Part shown: piece after piece, positions 18,558 to 27,812 of the stretch
Layout: each line of letters begins with the position of its first letter
Numbering within the stretch: position 1 is the first letter of the stretch
Position numbers and translations under genes: made by a program
Assembly: GCF_900157375.1 (NCBI RefSeq)
Contig: NZ_LT721901.1
Location: forward strand, 3,839,333 to 3,903,332
Length of the DNA: 64,000 bases
Direction of reading: 5' to 3'
DNA from: Mycobacterium rhizamassiliense
Lineage (GTDB): Bacteria; Actinomycetota; Actinomycetes; Mycobacteriales; Mycobacteriaceae
Notes under the pieces: model-generated
Told to the model about the DNA's origin: nothing
The model's input: only the letters and a program-made list of their open reading frames with translations
The model's database searches: none

Positions 18558-19433
18558 GTGAGTGTGCCCGCCCGGCCCACCCCCCTTTTCACCGACATCG
18601 ACGACGTCGCCCGGCGGCTGTCCGAGACCGGTTACCTGCCGGACGTCGCCACCGCGACGGCGGTGTTCCTGGCCGACCGGCTGGGTAAGCCGCTGCTGGT
18701 GGAGGGTCCGGCCGGTGTCGGCAAGACCGAGCTGGCCCGCGCCGTCGCGCAGGCCACCGGCGCGGGCCTGGTTCGGCTGCAGTGCTACGAGGGCGTCGAC
18801 GAGGCCCGCGCGCTCTACGAGTGGAACCACGCCAAGCAGATCCTGCGCATTCAGGCCGGGTCCGGCGACTGGCAGTCCACGAAAGACGACGTGTTCAGCG
18901 AGGAGTTCCTGCTGCAGCGTCCGCTGCTGACCGCCATCCGCCGCACCGAGCCGACCGTGCTGCTGATCGACGAAACCGACAAGGCCGACATCGAAATCGA
19001 GGGCCTGCTGCTGGAGGTGCTCTCCGATTTCGCCGTGACCGTCCCCGAACTCGGGACGATCACCGCGGCCCGGACACCGTTCGTGGTGTTGACGTCCAAC
19101 GCGACCCGTGAGCTGTCCGAGGCGCTCAAGCGCCGCTGCCTATTCCTGCACATCGACTTCCCCAGCCCCGACCTGGAACGTCGAATCCTGTTGTCCCGCG
19201 TGCCCGAACTGCCCGCGCACCTGGCCGAGGAGCTGGTGCGGATCATCGGGGTGCTGCGCGGAATGCAACTCAAGAAGGTGCCGTCCATCGCCGAGACCAT
19301 CGACTGGGGCCGCACGCTGCTCGCGCTCGGCCTGGACACCATCGACGACGCGGTGGTAGCCCAGACGCTCGGCGTGATTCTCAAACACCAATCCGACCAG
19401 CAGCGCGCCTCCGGGGAGTTAAGGCTCAACTGA
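18558..19433 (+). CDS. MoxR-type AAA+ ATPase
   Basis: The 291-residue AAA+ protein has Walker A GPAGVGKTEL (about 53-62), Walker B VLLIDETDKAD (about 134-144), sensor 1 in FVVLTSNATRELSEAL and an arginine finger region KRRCLFLHIDFP. MoxR ATPases remodel or activate partner proteins carrying a VWA domain. The partner is the next gene, whose ATG overlaps the stop of this one (ATGG over TGA). The pair corresponds to Rv2426c/Rv2425c. The start is GTG at 18558, 16 bases after AGGAG (18542-18547); an unusually long spacing, so a slightly different start is possible. Confidence 0.93.
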   Translation: MSVPARPTPLFTDIDDVARRLSETGYLPDVATATAVFLADRLGKPLLVEGPAGVGKTELARAVAQATGAGLVRLQCYEGVDEARALYEWNHAKQILRIQAGSGDWQSTKDDVFSEEFLLQRPLLTAIRRTEPTVLLIDETDKADIEIEGLLLEVLSDFAVTVPELGTITAARTPFVVLTSNATRELSEALKRRCLFLHIDFPSPDLERRILLSRVPELPAHLAEELVRIIGVLRGMQLKKVPSIAETIDWGRTLLALGLDTIDDAVVAQTLGVILKHQSDQQRASGELRLN

Positions 19434-20881
19434 TGGCCATCCGCCGCATCCGTCCGTCCCGCCCGCTGGCCCCGCACGGCCTGCCGGGCCACCTGGTCGG
19501 CTTCGTGGAAGCCCTTCGCGGAAGCGGGATCTCGGTGGGACCGTCGGAGACGGTGGACGCGGGCCGGGTGATGGCCACCCTCGGACTGAGCGATCGCGAG
19601 GTGCTGCGCGAGGGCCTTGCCTGCGCGGTGCTGCGGCGGCCCGAGCATCGCGAGACGTACGACGCGATGTTCGACCTGTGGTTCCCCGCGGCGTTGGGCG
19701 AACGGACGGTCGTGTCCGACGACGAGTCCGGCACGTTCTCCGGTGACGCCTCGCTGCCCGACGACGACGTCGACGCGATGCGCCAGATGCTGCTGGATCT
19801 GCTGACCGACAACCCCGAGCTGGCCGACATGGACGAACGCCTGGTCGCCATGATCGCGCGGATCGTGGAGGCCTACGGCAAATACAGCTCCAGCCGTGGC
19901 CCGTCCTTCTCGTCATATCAGGCGCTCAAGGCGATGGCGCTGGACGAATTGGAGGGCAAGCTGCTGGCGGGGCTGCTCGCCCCGTACGGCGACGAGCCGT
20001 CGCCGACGCAGGAGCAGATCGCCAAAGCAATGGCCGCCCAGCGTATTTCGCAGTTGCGCAAAATGGTCGACGCCGAGACCAAACGCCGTACCGCCGAGCA
20101 GCTCGGCCGCGACCACGTCCAGATGTACGGCATCCCACAGCTTTCGGAGAACGTCGAGTTCCTGCGCGCCTCCGGCGACCAGCTCCGCCAGATGCAACGA
20201 GCCGTAGCGCCGTTGGCCCGCACCCTGGCTACCCGGCTGGCGGCGCGCCGCCGGCGCAGCCGCGCCGGCGCGATCGACCTGCGCAAGACGCTGCGCAAGT
20301 CTATGTCCACCGGCGGCGTGCCGATCGACGTGGTGCTGGCCAAGCCGCGCCCGGCGCGCCCTGAGCTGGTGGTGCTGTGCGACGTGTCGGGTTCGGTCGC
20401 CGGCTTCAGCCACTTCACCCTGCTACTGGTACATGCGCTGCGGCAACAGTTTTCGCGGGTCCGCGTGTTCGCCTTCATCGACACCACCGACGAGGTGACG
20501 CACATGTTCGGCCCGGAGTGCGACCTGGCCGTGGCGATTCAGCGGATCACCCGGGAGGCCGGCGTGTACAGCCGCGACGGCCACTCCGACTACGGCAACG
20601 CGTTCGAGTCGTTCGTGCAGGCCAACCCGAATGTACTGTCGCCGCGCAGTTCGCTGCTGATCCTTGGCGACGGCCGGACCAACTACCGCGACCCGGCGCT
20701 CGAGATCCTTGACGACATGGTCAACGCGAGCCGGCACGCGCACTGGCTCAACCCCGAGCCCAAACACCTGTGGGGCAGCGGCGACTCGGCGGTGCCGCGC
20801 TACCAGGATGTGATCACCATGCACGAATGCCGTTCGGCCAAGCAGCTGGCCGCCGTGATCGACCAACTGCTACCGGTCTGA
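19433..20881 (+). CDS. VWA (CoxE-like) domain protein, partner of the MoxR ATPase
   Basis: The 482-residue protein has a charged, helical N-terminal half and a C-terminal VWA domain. The metal site (MIDAS) motif is DVSGSVAGFS (DxSxS), with a later threonine/aspartate contribution in FAFIDTTDEVTHMF and SDYGNAFESF. The family is CoxE/YehP-like. In carboxydotroph bacteria CoxD/CoxE act on enzyme maturation, but the target here is unknown. It is translationally coupled to the MoxR gene. The region 20882-21081 behind it carries no convincing gene; only a 26-codon minus-strand frame is open there. Confidence 0.9.
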   Translation: MAIRRIRPSRPLAPHGLPGHLVGFVEALRGSGISVGPSETVDAGRVMATLGLSDREVLREGLACAVLRRPEHRETYDAMFDLWFPAALGERTVVSDDESGTFSGDASLPDDDVDAMRQMLLDLLTDNPELADMDERLVAMIARIVEAYGKYSSSRGPSFSSYQALKAMALDELEGKLLAGLLAPYGDEPSPTQEQIAKAMAAQRISQLRKMVDAETKRRTAEQLGRDHVQMYGIPQLSENVEFLRASGDQLRQMQRAVAPLARTLATRLAARRRRSRAGAIDLRKTLRKSMSTGGVPIDVVLAKPRPARPELVVLCDVSGSVAGFSHFTLLLVHALRQQFSRVRVFAFIDTTDEVTHMFGPECDLAVAIQRITREAGVYSRDGHSDYGNAFESFVQANPNVLSPRSSLLILGDGRTNYRDPALEILDDMVNASRHAHWLNPEPKHLWGSGDSAVPRYQDVITMHECRSAKQLAAVIDQLLPV

Positions 20882-21067
20882 TCCTGCTTTCCGATACACG
20901 AGCCAGCGCAGCTCGAGAGGGCCGGGCTCGTTCTCGTCCTCGGGGGCCATGGCTTCGGCGAGCGGAGGCCTCCCGTCGAGCGGTGCGACCGGCGAACTGT
21001 CCAGAGGGATCTTCTACACGACCTCGCGGCGGTCGGCTCGGCAATCGGGGCGCCCCGGGGCCTCAAG

Positions 21068-21081
21068 TAAGCTGGCACATC
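21068..21081 (+). promoter_or_regulatory. Leaderless promoter of the nadD operon
   Basis: TAAGCT (21068-21073) lies eight bases before the GTG start of nadD (21082), and there is no ribosome-binding site. This is the usual layout of a leaderless mycobacterial transcript and marks the start of the nadD-rsfS-gpgP-octT-degV operon. Confidence 0.5.
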
Positions 21082-21714
21082 GTGCAAAAACACCGTCGCA
21101 GGCTGGGAGTGATGGGAGGGACGTTCGATCCCATCCATTACGGCCACTTGGTCGCAGCCAGCGAGGTGGCCGACCTGTTCGACCTCGACGAAGTGGTGTT
21201 CGTGCCCAGCGGCCAGCCGTGGCAGAAGACCCGGGAGGTCTCGGCCGCCGAGGACCGCTACCTGATGACGGTGATCGCCACGGCTTCCAATCCCCGGTTC
21301 TCGGTGAGCAGGGTCGACATCGACCGCGTCGGCCCCACCTACACCAAGGACACCCTGCAGGATCTGCGCGCGGTGAACCCGGATTCCGAGTTGTTCTTCA
21401 TCACCGGCGCCGACGCGCTGTCGTCCATCCTGTCCTGGCAGGGCTGGGAGGTGCTGTTCGAGCTGGCGCGGTTCGTCGGGGTCAGCCGCCCCGGGTACGA
21501 GCTGCACCACGAGCACATCACCGGGGTCCTGGGCGAGCTGGCCAAGGACGCGCTGACCCTCGTCGAGATCCCGGCGCTGGCGATCTCATCGACCGACTGC
21601 CGCGAGCGCGCCGTCGAGCGCCGGCCACTGTGGTACCTGATGCCCGACGGCGTCGTGCAATACGTGTCCAAGCGCCGGCTCTACACCAAGCCGGCTGCCG
21701 AGGGGTCGGCATGA
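21082..21714 (+). CDS. nadD: Nicotinate-nucleotide adenylyltransferase
   Basis: The protein is 210 residues from GTG 21082 (VQKHRRRLGVMGGTFDP). It has the nucleotidyltransferase motif GTFDPIHYGHL and the second signature ISSTDCRER (SSTxxR). It adenylates nicotinate mononucleotide to make the dinucleotide used by NadE. The next gene overlaps by four bases (ATGA). An internal ATG at 21112 would remove the first ten residues, including conserved RRLGV, so GTG is preferred. Confidence 0.96.
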   Translation: MQKHRRRLGVMGGTFDPIHYGHLVAASEVADLFDLDEVVFVPSGQPWQKTREVSAAEDRYLMTVIATASNPRFSVSRVDIDRVGPTYTKDTLQDLRAVNPDSELFFITGADALSSILSWQGWEVLFELARFVGVSRPGYELHHEHITGVLGELAKDALTLVEIPALAISSTDCRERAVERRPLWYLMPDGVVQYVSKRRLYTKPAAEGSA

Positions 21715-22109
21715 GCGCCACCCAGGAAGCCGTCGACATGGCGACGGTGGCGGCCAACGCGGCGGCCGCCAAGCTCGCCGACGACGTCGTCGTCATCGAC
21801 GTCTCGGGGCAACTGGTGATCACCGATTGCTTCGTGATCGCCTCGGCCTCCAACGAGCGACAGGTCAACGCCATCGTCGACGGGGTCGAGGAGAAGATGC
21901 GCCAGGCCGGCCACAAGCCCGCGCGGCGCGAAGGCACCCGGGAAGGTCGTTGGACGCTGTTGGACTATCGCGACATCGTCGTGCACATCCAGCATCAGGA
22001 CGATCGCGACTTCTATGCGCTGGACCGACTGTGGGGCGATTGCCCTGTGGTCTTGGTGAATTTGACCGAGGAGCCGGACGACTCCCAGGGCTCGGCGAGC
22101 GCGCCATGA
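21711..22109 (+). CDS. rsfS: Ribosomal silencing factor RsfS
   Basis: The 132-residue protein is an Iojap/DUF143 homolog with the family core VVVIDVSGQLVITDCFVIASA, GRWTLLDYRDIVVHI and FYALDRLWGD. RsfS binds ribosomal protein L14 and prevents subunit joining when nutrients are scarce. It overlaps nadD and gpgP by four bases each (ATGA), so the three are translationally coupled. This is the common actinobacterial order. Confidence 0.96.
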   Translation: MSATQEAVDMATVAANAAAAKLADDVVVIDVSGQLVITDCFVIASASNERQVNAIVDGVEEKMRQAGHKPARREGTREGRWTLLDYRDIVVHIQHQDDRDFYALDRLWGDCPVVLVNLTEEPDDSQGSASAP

Positions 22110-22777
22110 GAATCCGTCGTCTGATCATGTTGCGCCACGGCCAAACCGACTTCAACGCCGACAGCCGGATGCAGGGGCAGCTGGATTCCGACCTGACGGA
22201 ACTGGGTCGCGCCCAGGCGGTGGCCGCGGCCGAGGTGCTCGGCAAACTGCAGCCGCTGCTGATCGTTTCGTCGGATCTGCATCGCGCCTACGACACCGCG
22301 ATCATGCTGGGGGAGCGGACCGGGCTGCGGGTGCGGGCGGACCAGCGACTCCGGGAGACGCACCTGGGCGACTGGCAGGGCTTGACGCACACCGAGGTTG
22401 ACGCGGAGGCCCCCGGTGCGCGGCTGGCGTGGCGTGACGACGCGACGTGGGCGCCGCACGGCGGGGAGAGCAGGGTCGACGTCGCCGCGCGCAGCGTGCC
22501 GCTGGTCGCGGAACTGGTGTCCGGCGAACCGGAGTGGGGCGATGCGGACGAGCCGGGCCGGCCGGTGGTGCTGGTGGCCCACGGCGGCCTGATCGCGGCG
22601 TTGGTCGCCGCGCTGCTGAAACTTCCGGTCGACAACTGGCCGGTCCTGGGCGGCATGGGCAATGCCAGCTGGGTGCAGCTGTCGGGCCATTCCGACGACG
22701 CCGCCGGCCTGGATGACATCCGCTGGCGCCTTGACGTGTGGAACGCTTCGGCCCAGGTGTCCAACGATGTCCTCTGA
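22106..22777 (+). CDS. gpgP: Glucosyl-3-phosphoglycerate phosphatase (histidine phosphatase family)
   Basis: The 223-residue protein has the phosphoglycerate-mutase-like motif LRHGQTDFN (catalytic His), the second arginine in DLHRAYDTA, the acid ETHLGDWQG and the second histidine VAHGGLIAAL. It is syntenic with Rv2419c, the GpgP that removes phosphate from glucosyl-3-phosphoglycerate in methylglucose lipopolysaccharide synthesis. The substrate is assigned by this synteny, because the motifs only define the superfamily. It overlaps octT by 11 bases. Confidence 0.9.
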   Translation: MRIRRLIMLRHGQTDFNADSRMQGQLDSDLTELGRAQAVAAAEVLGKLQPLLIVSSDLHRAYDTAIMLGERTGLRVRADQRLRETHLGDWQGLTHTEVDAEAPGARLAWRDDATWAPHGGESRVDVAARSVPLVAELVSGEPEWGDADEPGRPVVLVAHGGLIAALVAALLKLPVDNWPVLGGMGNASWVQLSGHSDDAAGLDDIRWRLDVWNASAQVSNDVL

Positions 22778-23561
22778 CGCGCGGCCCACGCTGCTGATCT
22801 TCGCCGACTCGCTGTCCTACTACGGCCCGACCGGCGGCCTGCCAGCCGACCATCCTCGCATCTGGCCCAATATCGTTGCCGCCCAATTGGATTGGGATGT
22901 GGAGCTGATCGGTCGCATCGGCTGGACCTGCCGGGACGTCTGGTGGGCAGCGACCCAGGACCCCCGCGCTTGGGCGGCGCTGCCGCGGGCGGGCGCGGTG
23001 ATATTCGCGACCAGCGGGATGGATTCCCTGCCGTCGGTGCTGCCGACCGCGTTGCGCGAGCTGATCCGCTATGTGCGGCCACCGTGGCTGCGGCGCTGGG
23101 CCCGCGACGGCTACGGGTGGCTGCAGCCGCGGCTCTCGCCGGTGGCCAGGCCCGCCCTGCCCCCGCGCCTGAGTGCCGACTACCTCGAACAGACCCGGAA
23201 CGCAATCGATTTCAACCGCCCCGGCATCCCCATCGTGGCGTCGCTGCCGTCGGTGCACATGGCGGACACCTACGGCCGTGCGCATCACGGCCGGCCGGGG
23301 ACCGTTGCGGCGATCACGGACTGGGCGCAGGAACACGACGTTCCCCTGGTCGACCTCAAAGCCGCTGTGGCCGAACAGGTGATGAGCGGGCGCGGCAATC
23401 CCGACGGCATCCACTGGAATTTCGAGGCCCACCAGGCGGTCGCGGAGCTGATGCTCAAGGCGCTGGCCGAGGCCGGCGTGGCGACGATGCAGAGCGCGCA
23501 GCGCGATGAGGAGAAGCCGCGCAATCAAGCCGATGTGGCGACCGAGAAACCGCGCGGCTGA
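22767..23561 (+). CDS. octT: Diglucosylglycerate octanoyltransferase
   Basis: The 264-residue SGNH-like protein has the nucleophile block LLIFADSLSYYG (Asp-Ser) and a C-terminal catalytic Asp-His pair in NPDGIHWNFEAH. It is the neighbour of gpgP, as in H37Rv, where Rv2418c is the OctT that adds octanoate to diglucosylglycerate, an early precursor of methylglucose lipopolysaccharide. The assignment rests on motif and synteny. It starts inside the end of gpgP, which implies coupled translation. Confidence 0.88.
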   Translation: MSSDARPTLLIFADSLSYYGPTGGLPADHPRIWPNIVAAQLDWDVELIGRIGWTCRDVWWAATQDPRAWAALPRAGAVIFATSGMDSLPSVLPTALRELIRYVRPPWLRRWARDGYGWLQPRLSPVARPALPPRLSADYLEQTRNAIDFNRPGIPIVASLPSVHMADTYGRAHHGRPGTVAAITDWAQEHDVPLVDLKAAVAEQVMSGRGNPDGIHWNFEAHQAVAELMLKALAEAGVATMQSAQRDEEKPRNQADVATEKPRG

Positions 23562-23564
23562 CCT

Positions 23565-24401
23565 ATGCCCGTCGTGGTGGTGACCGATGCGTCATCGCGC
23601 CTGCCGGCCGATCTGCTGGCCGAAGGTGCGATACGCGTTGTGCCGCTGCATGTTCTGCTCGACGGTGACGATCTGCGCGACAGTGTGGACGAGATTCCCG
23701 ATGAGATCTATCGGCACCACGCGACGACCGCGGCGGCCACCCCCGCCGAACTCGACGCCGCCTACCGCCAGGCGCTAACCGACAGCGGGGGCGAGGGTGT
23801 TGTGGCGGTGCACATTTCGTCGGCGCTGTCGGGCACCTGCGGTGCGGCCCAGCGGGTTGCGGCCGAGATCGGGCCCGCCGTAAGGGTTGTCGACTCGCGA
23901 TCGGCGGCGATGGGCACCGGGTTCATCGCACTGGCCGCCGCGCGCGCCGCCGCCGCGGGTGGCGACCTCGACGGCGTGGCCGATGCGGCGAGCTCGGCGG
24001 TGAGGCGCAGCCGCGCGTTCATCGTCGTGCACGGGCTGGACAACCTGCGGCGCAGCGGCCGGATCGGCGGCGCCAAGGCGTGGCTGGGCACCGCGCTGTC
24101 GCTCAAGCCGCTGCTGTGTATCGAGGACGGCAAACTCGTTCTGGCCCAACGGGTCCGGACGGTCACCAAAGCGACCGCGGCGATGCTCGACCGGGTTTGC
24201 GAGGCGGTCGGCGACGGCCCCGCCGCCTTGGCGGTGCACCACGTCGTCAACCCGGACGGCGCGAACGAGGTGGCGGCCGCGCTGGCGCAGCGGCTACCGT
24301 CCTGCGCGCCCGCCATCATCACGTCGCTGGGGCCGGTGCTCGGTGTGCACGTGGGCCCAGGGGCCGTCGCGGTGTGCGTGGACCTAGCTGCTGACGCCTG
24401 A
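23565..24401 (+). CDS. DegV-family fatty-acid-binding protein
   Basis: The 278-residue protein has the DegV core: VVTDASSRLPADL at the N-terminus, HISSALSGTCGAA (lipid head-group binding serine), VDSRSAAMGTG and RRSGRIGGAKAWLGTALSLKPLL. DegV/FakB proteins carry fatty acids, in some bacteria for a fatty acid kinase. No FakA homolog is present here. It starts three bases after octT and is the last gene of the nadD operon. Its 3' end overlaps the convergent mmpL by 18 bases. Confidence 0.9.
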   Translation: MPVVVVTDASSRLPADLLAEGAIRVVPLHVLLDGDDLRDSVDEIPDEIYRHHATTAAATPAELDAAYRQALTDSGGEGVVAVHISSALSGTCGAAQRVAAEIGPAVRVVDSRSAAMGTGFIALAAARAAAAGGDLDGVADAASSAVRRSRAFIVVHGLDNLRRSGRIGGAKAWLGTALSLKPLLCIEDGKLVLAQRVRTVTKATAAMLDRVCEAVGDGPAALAVHHVVNPDGANEVAAALAQRLPSCAPAIITSLGPVLGVHVGPGAVAVCVDLAADA

Positions 24402-27317
24402 CGGGGCGGGCTTCGCGGCGGGCACGGGTGGACGACCGTAGTCACCGCGCGGGTGCACGACGAGCGGCCACCAGAACCAGCGCCCGAGCAGGGTCGCGAT
24501 CGACGGCATCAACAGCGTTCGCACGATCAACGTGTCGAGCAGCAGACCGATGCAGACCGTGGACCCGAACTGCCCCAGCACCCGCAGGTCACTGCCGAGC
24601 ATCGACGCCATCGTGAAGGCGAACACCAGCCCCGCGGCCGTCACCACCCCACCGGTGCCGGCCATCGACCGGATGATCCCGGTCTTGAGGCCGCGATGGA
24701 TCTCCTCTTTGAACCGCGATACCAGCAGCAGGTTGTAGTCGGAGCCGACGGCCAACAGGATGATGACCGACAGCGCCATCACGATCCAGTGGATCCTGAT
24801 GCCGAACAAGTCCTGCCAAATCAACACGGACAGACCGAATGACGCGGCGATCGAGCTGGCCGCGGTGCCGACGATCACCAGCGCGGCCACCACGCTGCGG
24901 GTGAGCAGCAGCATGATCATGAAGATCAGCGTCAGGGCCGACACCACGGCGATCATCAGGTCGTATTTCTCGCCGTCGGCCATGTCCTTGAAGGTCGCGG
25001 CGGTTCCGCCGAGATACACCCTGGCATCCGACAGCGAGGATTGCTTCAAACCCTCCTGCGCGGCGGTGCGTTCCGCGTCGACCCGCGCGATGCCCTCCGG
25101 CGACATCGGGTCGCCCTGGTGGGTGATGAAGAACCGCGCCGACTTACCGTCCGGCGACAGGAACATTCGCAGACCCGTCTGGAAATCGGGGTTGTCGAAG
25201 GCTTCCGGCGGCAGGTAGAAGAAGTCGTCGTTCTTGGAGTTGTCGAAGCTCTGCCCCATCACGATGGCGGTGTTGCTCATCGCCTCCATCTGGTCGATCA
25301 GCGCCTTGGACGTCTGGTACAGCGTCAGCTGGATGCCTCTGGTCGCCTTCAGCGTGTTGATCAGGATCGGAAACAGCGCGTTCAGGTCGTGGGTGGCCTT
25401 GGCGGTGTGCTCGATGTCGGCCGTGAGGAAGTGGAACTGCTCGGCGAGCTGGTCGAAGCCGTCCAGCGTGTCGAACAGGGAGCGCAGCCCGTAGCACAAC
25501 GGGACGTCGTAGCAGTGTTTCTCCCAGTAGAAGTACGTGCGCACCGGCCGGAAGGTGTCGTCGAAATCCGCGATGTGGTCGCGCAGGGTGTCGGTGATCT
25601 GCGACGTGACCTTCGTGGTTCTTGCGCTGTCGTCGGCGGCGTTGGCCAGATCCAGCGACACCTCGTACTGGCGTTGCGTGGTCTCGATCTGGGTCTGCAG
25701 GTCGTCGGTCATCTTGAGCATGTCCTCGATGCGCTGCTTGAGGAAGGACATGTTCTGCATCGTCGTCTGGCTTTGGATGCTGTTCTGGAACGGAATCGAG
25801 CTGTGCTGAATCGGAATGCCCAGCGGCCGGGTGATGTCCTGGACCATGGCGATGCCGAGCGTGCGCATCTCGTTTTTCGCCACCCGGTCCAACACCAGCA
25901 TGTCGGCCGGGTTTCGCATGTCATGGTCGGACTCGACCATCAACAGGTCGGGGTTCATCCGGGCCTCGGAGAAGTGCCGGTTCGCGGCCTCCTGCCCCTG
26001 GTTGGACGGCGCCGACAACGGCAGGTAATGGCGGTCGTTGTAGCTCGTGTGGAAGCTCGGTAGAGCGATCATGCCGACCAGCACCACCGCGGTACTGACC
26101 GCCAAAATGGGTGCGGGCCAACGCACTACCGCGGTGCCCACCCGCCGCCACAGCCGGCCTTGCCTGGCGACCCGCTTGGACTCGAAGAGGTGGAAGCGAC
26201 TGCCGATGAAGACCACCGCGGGGCCCAGCGTCAGTCCTGCCGCGACCACGACCAGCATACCGATCGCGACGGGTGCGCCCATGGTGTTGAACCAGGGCAG
26301 CCGCGAAAAACTCAGGCAGTAGGTCGCCCCGGCAATCGTCAGGCCCGACCCCAACACCACCGGGGCGACGCCCTTGAATGTGGTGTAGTACGCGGTTTCT
26401 CGATCCTCGCCGGCGCGCAAGGCCTCTTGATAGCGGCCGACCAGGAAGATGCCGTAGTCGGTCCCGGCGGCGATCGCCAGCATGGTGAGGATGTTGGCGG
26501 CGAAGGTGGTGAGCCCAAAGGCGTTGTGATAGGCCAGAACCGCGACGACACCGCGCGAGCACGCCAGGGCGACAAAGGTCATGAACAGCTGGACCACGGT
26601 GGTGACGATGGACCGGTAGACCAGCAGCAACATGATCGCGATGGCGCCGAGGGTGAACAGCGTGATCGTGGCCAGGCTGGCGTTGCCGATGAGGTGCATG
26701 TCGTCGGACAGCGCCGCGGGACCGGTGACGTAGGCCTTGACGCCGGGCGGCGCCTTGTTCTCTTCGATCACCTTGCGGACGGCGTCCACGGAGTCGTTGG
26801 CCTGCGTGGTGCCCTGGTTACCGGCGAGGTTGATCTGCACATAGGCGGCCTTGGCGTCGGCGCTCTGTGCGCCCGCGGCGGTGAGCCGGTCGCCCCAGAA
26901 GTCCTGGATGTGCTGGATGTGCTTCGGGTCCGCGCGTAGGTCGCGAATCAGCTTGTCGTAGTACTTGTGTGCGTCGGGGCCCAGCGGTTGCTGACCCTCC
27001 AGCACGATCATCACCGTGCTGTTGGAATCGAATTCGTGGAAGTTGTGACCCAGGCGCATCATCGCCTTCATCGACGGCGCGTCCAGGGGCGCCATCGGGG
27101 CGGAGTGCGCCTCGCCGACGACTTCCAGGGTCGGAACGATGACGTTCACCAGGACCGTCACGAACACCCAGATCAGGATGATCGGTATCGCGAAGATGCG
27201 GATCGCGTGGGGGAGGTAGGGCCGGTGGCCGCGGTCGGCCATGCTGGGGCTCTTCGTTTGGATGGGGCCCGTGTCGGCCGTGCTCGCGTCGCGTTCGGTC
27301 TTGTCGATGTCGGTCAT
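24384..27317 (-). CDS. MmpL-family RND transporter
   Basis: The 977-residue protein has the RND layout: helix 1 (about 40-62), a large periplasmic loop, five helices, a second very large periplasmic loop with coiled-coil-like segments (about 480-640), and six more helices. The proton-relay Asp-Tyr pairs are visible in AAGTDYGIFLVGRYQE and AVGSDYNLLLVSRFKEE. Length and loop pattern fit the MmpL4/MmpL5 group that works with a small MmpS and exports lipids, siderophores or drugs. The substrate is unknown here. It overlaps mmpS by four bases. Confidence 0.95.
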   Translation of the reverse strand: MTDIDKTERDASTADTGPIQTKSPSMADRGHRPYLPHAIRIFAIPIILIWVFVTVLVNVIVPTLEVVGEAHSAPMAPLDAPSMKAMMRLGHNFHEFDSNSTVMIVLEGQQPLGPDAHKYYDKLIRDLRADPKHIQHIQDFWGDRLTAAGAQSADAKAAYVQINLAGNQGTTQANDSVDAVRKVIEENKAPPGVKAYVTGPAALSDDMHLIGNASLATITLFTLGAIAIMLLLVYRSIVTTVVQLFMTFVALACSRGVVAVLAYHNAFGLTTFAANILTMLAIAAGTDYGIFLVGRYQEALRAGEDRETAYYTTFKGVAPVVLGSGLTIAGATYCLSFSRLPWFNTMGAPVAIGMLVVVAAGLTLGPAVVFIGSRFHLFESKRVARQGRLWRRVGTAVVRWPAPILAVSTAVVLVGMIALPSFHTSYNDRHYLPLSAPSNQGQEAANRHFSEARMNPDLLMVESDHDMRNPADMLVLDRVAKNEMRTLGIAMVQDITRPLGIPIQHSSIPFQNSIQSQTTMQNMSFLKQRIEDMLKMTDDLQTQIETTQRQYEVSLDLANAADDSARTTKVTSQITDTLRDHIADFDDTFRPVRTYFYWEKHCYDVPLCYGLRSLFDTLDGFDQLAEQFHFLTADIEHTAKATHDLNALFPILINTLKATRGIQLTLYQTSKALIDQMEAMSNTAIVMGQSFDNSKNDDFFYLPPEAFDNPDFQTGLRMFLSPDGKSARFFITHQGDPMSPEGIARVDAERTAAQEGLKQSSLSDARVYLGGTAATFKDMADGEKYDLMIAVVSALTLIFMIMLLLTRSVVAALVIVGTAASSIAASFGLSVLIWQDLFGIRIHWIVMALSVIILLAVGSDYNLLLVSRFKEEIHRGLKTGIIRSMAGTGGVVTAAGLVFAFTMASMLGSDLRVLGQFGSTVCIGLLLDTLIVRTLLMPSIATLLGRWFWWPLVVHPRGDYGRPPVPAAKPAPSGVSS

Positions 27318-27790
27318 GCGGACTTCACCAGGCAGAAGGTCTGGGCGTTATGGCCGTCGGACTTCTGTGTATCGCGGACGACGCCATCCACCGTGATCTT
27401 GCAGCTGATCGCGCTGCCGTCGCTTTGCGCCATGACGTTGGCGCTCACCGAGGGAAGCGTCGTCGAGATCGTCGTCGACCAGGGCAGCGGGGCGTTGTCG
27501 ATCTGGTGGGTGTTGGCGTTCTCGTCCCAGTAGTTGATGCTCGCGGTGGCGCCTGGCGGGCCGGAGATGTCGTAGACGACGACCTTCGGGTTGAACTGCA
27601 CGATCTCGATCCCCTTGCCCGCATTCGCGTTGAGGTCCTCGGACCCGAAAATCTTGTGCAGTCGCGACACCACCAAGGCCGATACGGAGAGCACCACCAC
27701 CAACAGCACAGGTATCCACGCTCGCCTGAGCGCCCGGGTTATGGCACCCACCTTGACCGCCTTCCGCTCGCCGCTGCGGACCACCGCCAT
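27314..27790 (-). CDS. MmpS-family accessory protein
   Basis: The protein is 158 residues from ATG at 27790; a GTG nine bases upstream is also open. There is one N-terminal membrane helix (WIPVLLVVVLSVSALVV) and a periplasmic beta-sandwich with the family segments KVVVYDISGPPGATASINYWD and a final pair of cysteines (SCKITVDG, FCLVKS). MmpS proteins assist the matching MmpL in export. Translation is coupled to mmpL. Confidence 0.93.
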   Translation of the reverse strand: MAVVRSGERKAVKVGAITRALRRAWIPVLLVVVLSVSALVVSRLHKIFGSEDLNANAGKGIEIVQFNPKVVVYDISGPPGATASINYWDENANTHQIDNAPLPWSTTISTTLPSVSANVMAQSDGSAISCKITVDGVVRDTQKSDGHNAQTFCLVKSA

Positions 27791-27802
27791 TGGCAACACT
27801 TG

Positions 27803-27812
27803 TTGTCGACAA
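27803..27812. promoter_or_regulatory. Palindrome in the mmpS promoter region, possible repressor site
   Basis: TTGTCGACAA is a perfect 10-bp palindrome that lies 13 bases before the chosen mmpS start. mmpSL operons are often controlled by TetR or MarR repressors binding such sites. No regulator gene is adjacent and the palindrome is short, so this may be chance. Confidence 0.3.

Noticed and set aside
20870..20950. 26-codon minus-strand ORF (MAPEDENEPGPLELRWLVYR...) in the gap before nadD
   Set aside because: Its end overlaps the VWA gene and there is no ribosome-binding site. It might be a remnant of a small gene like Rv2422, but nothing supports it.
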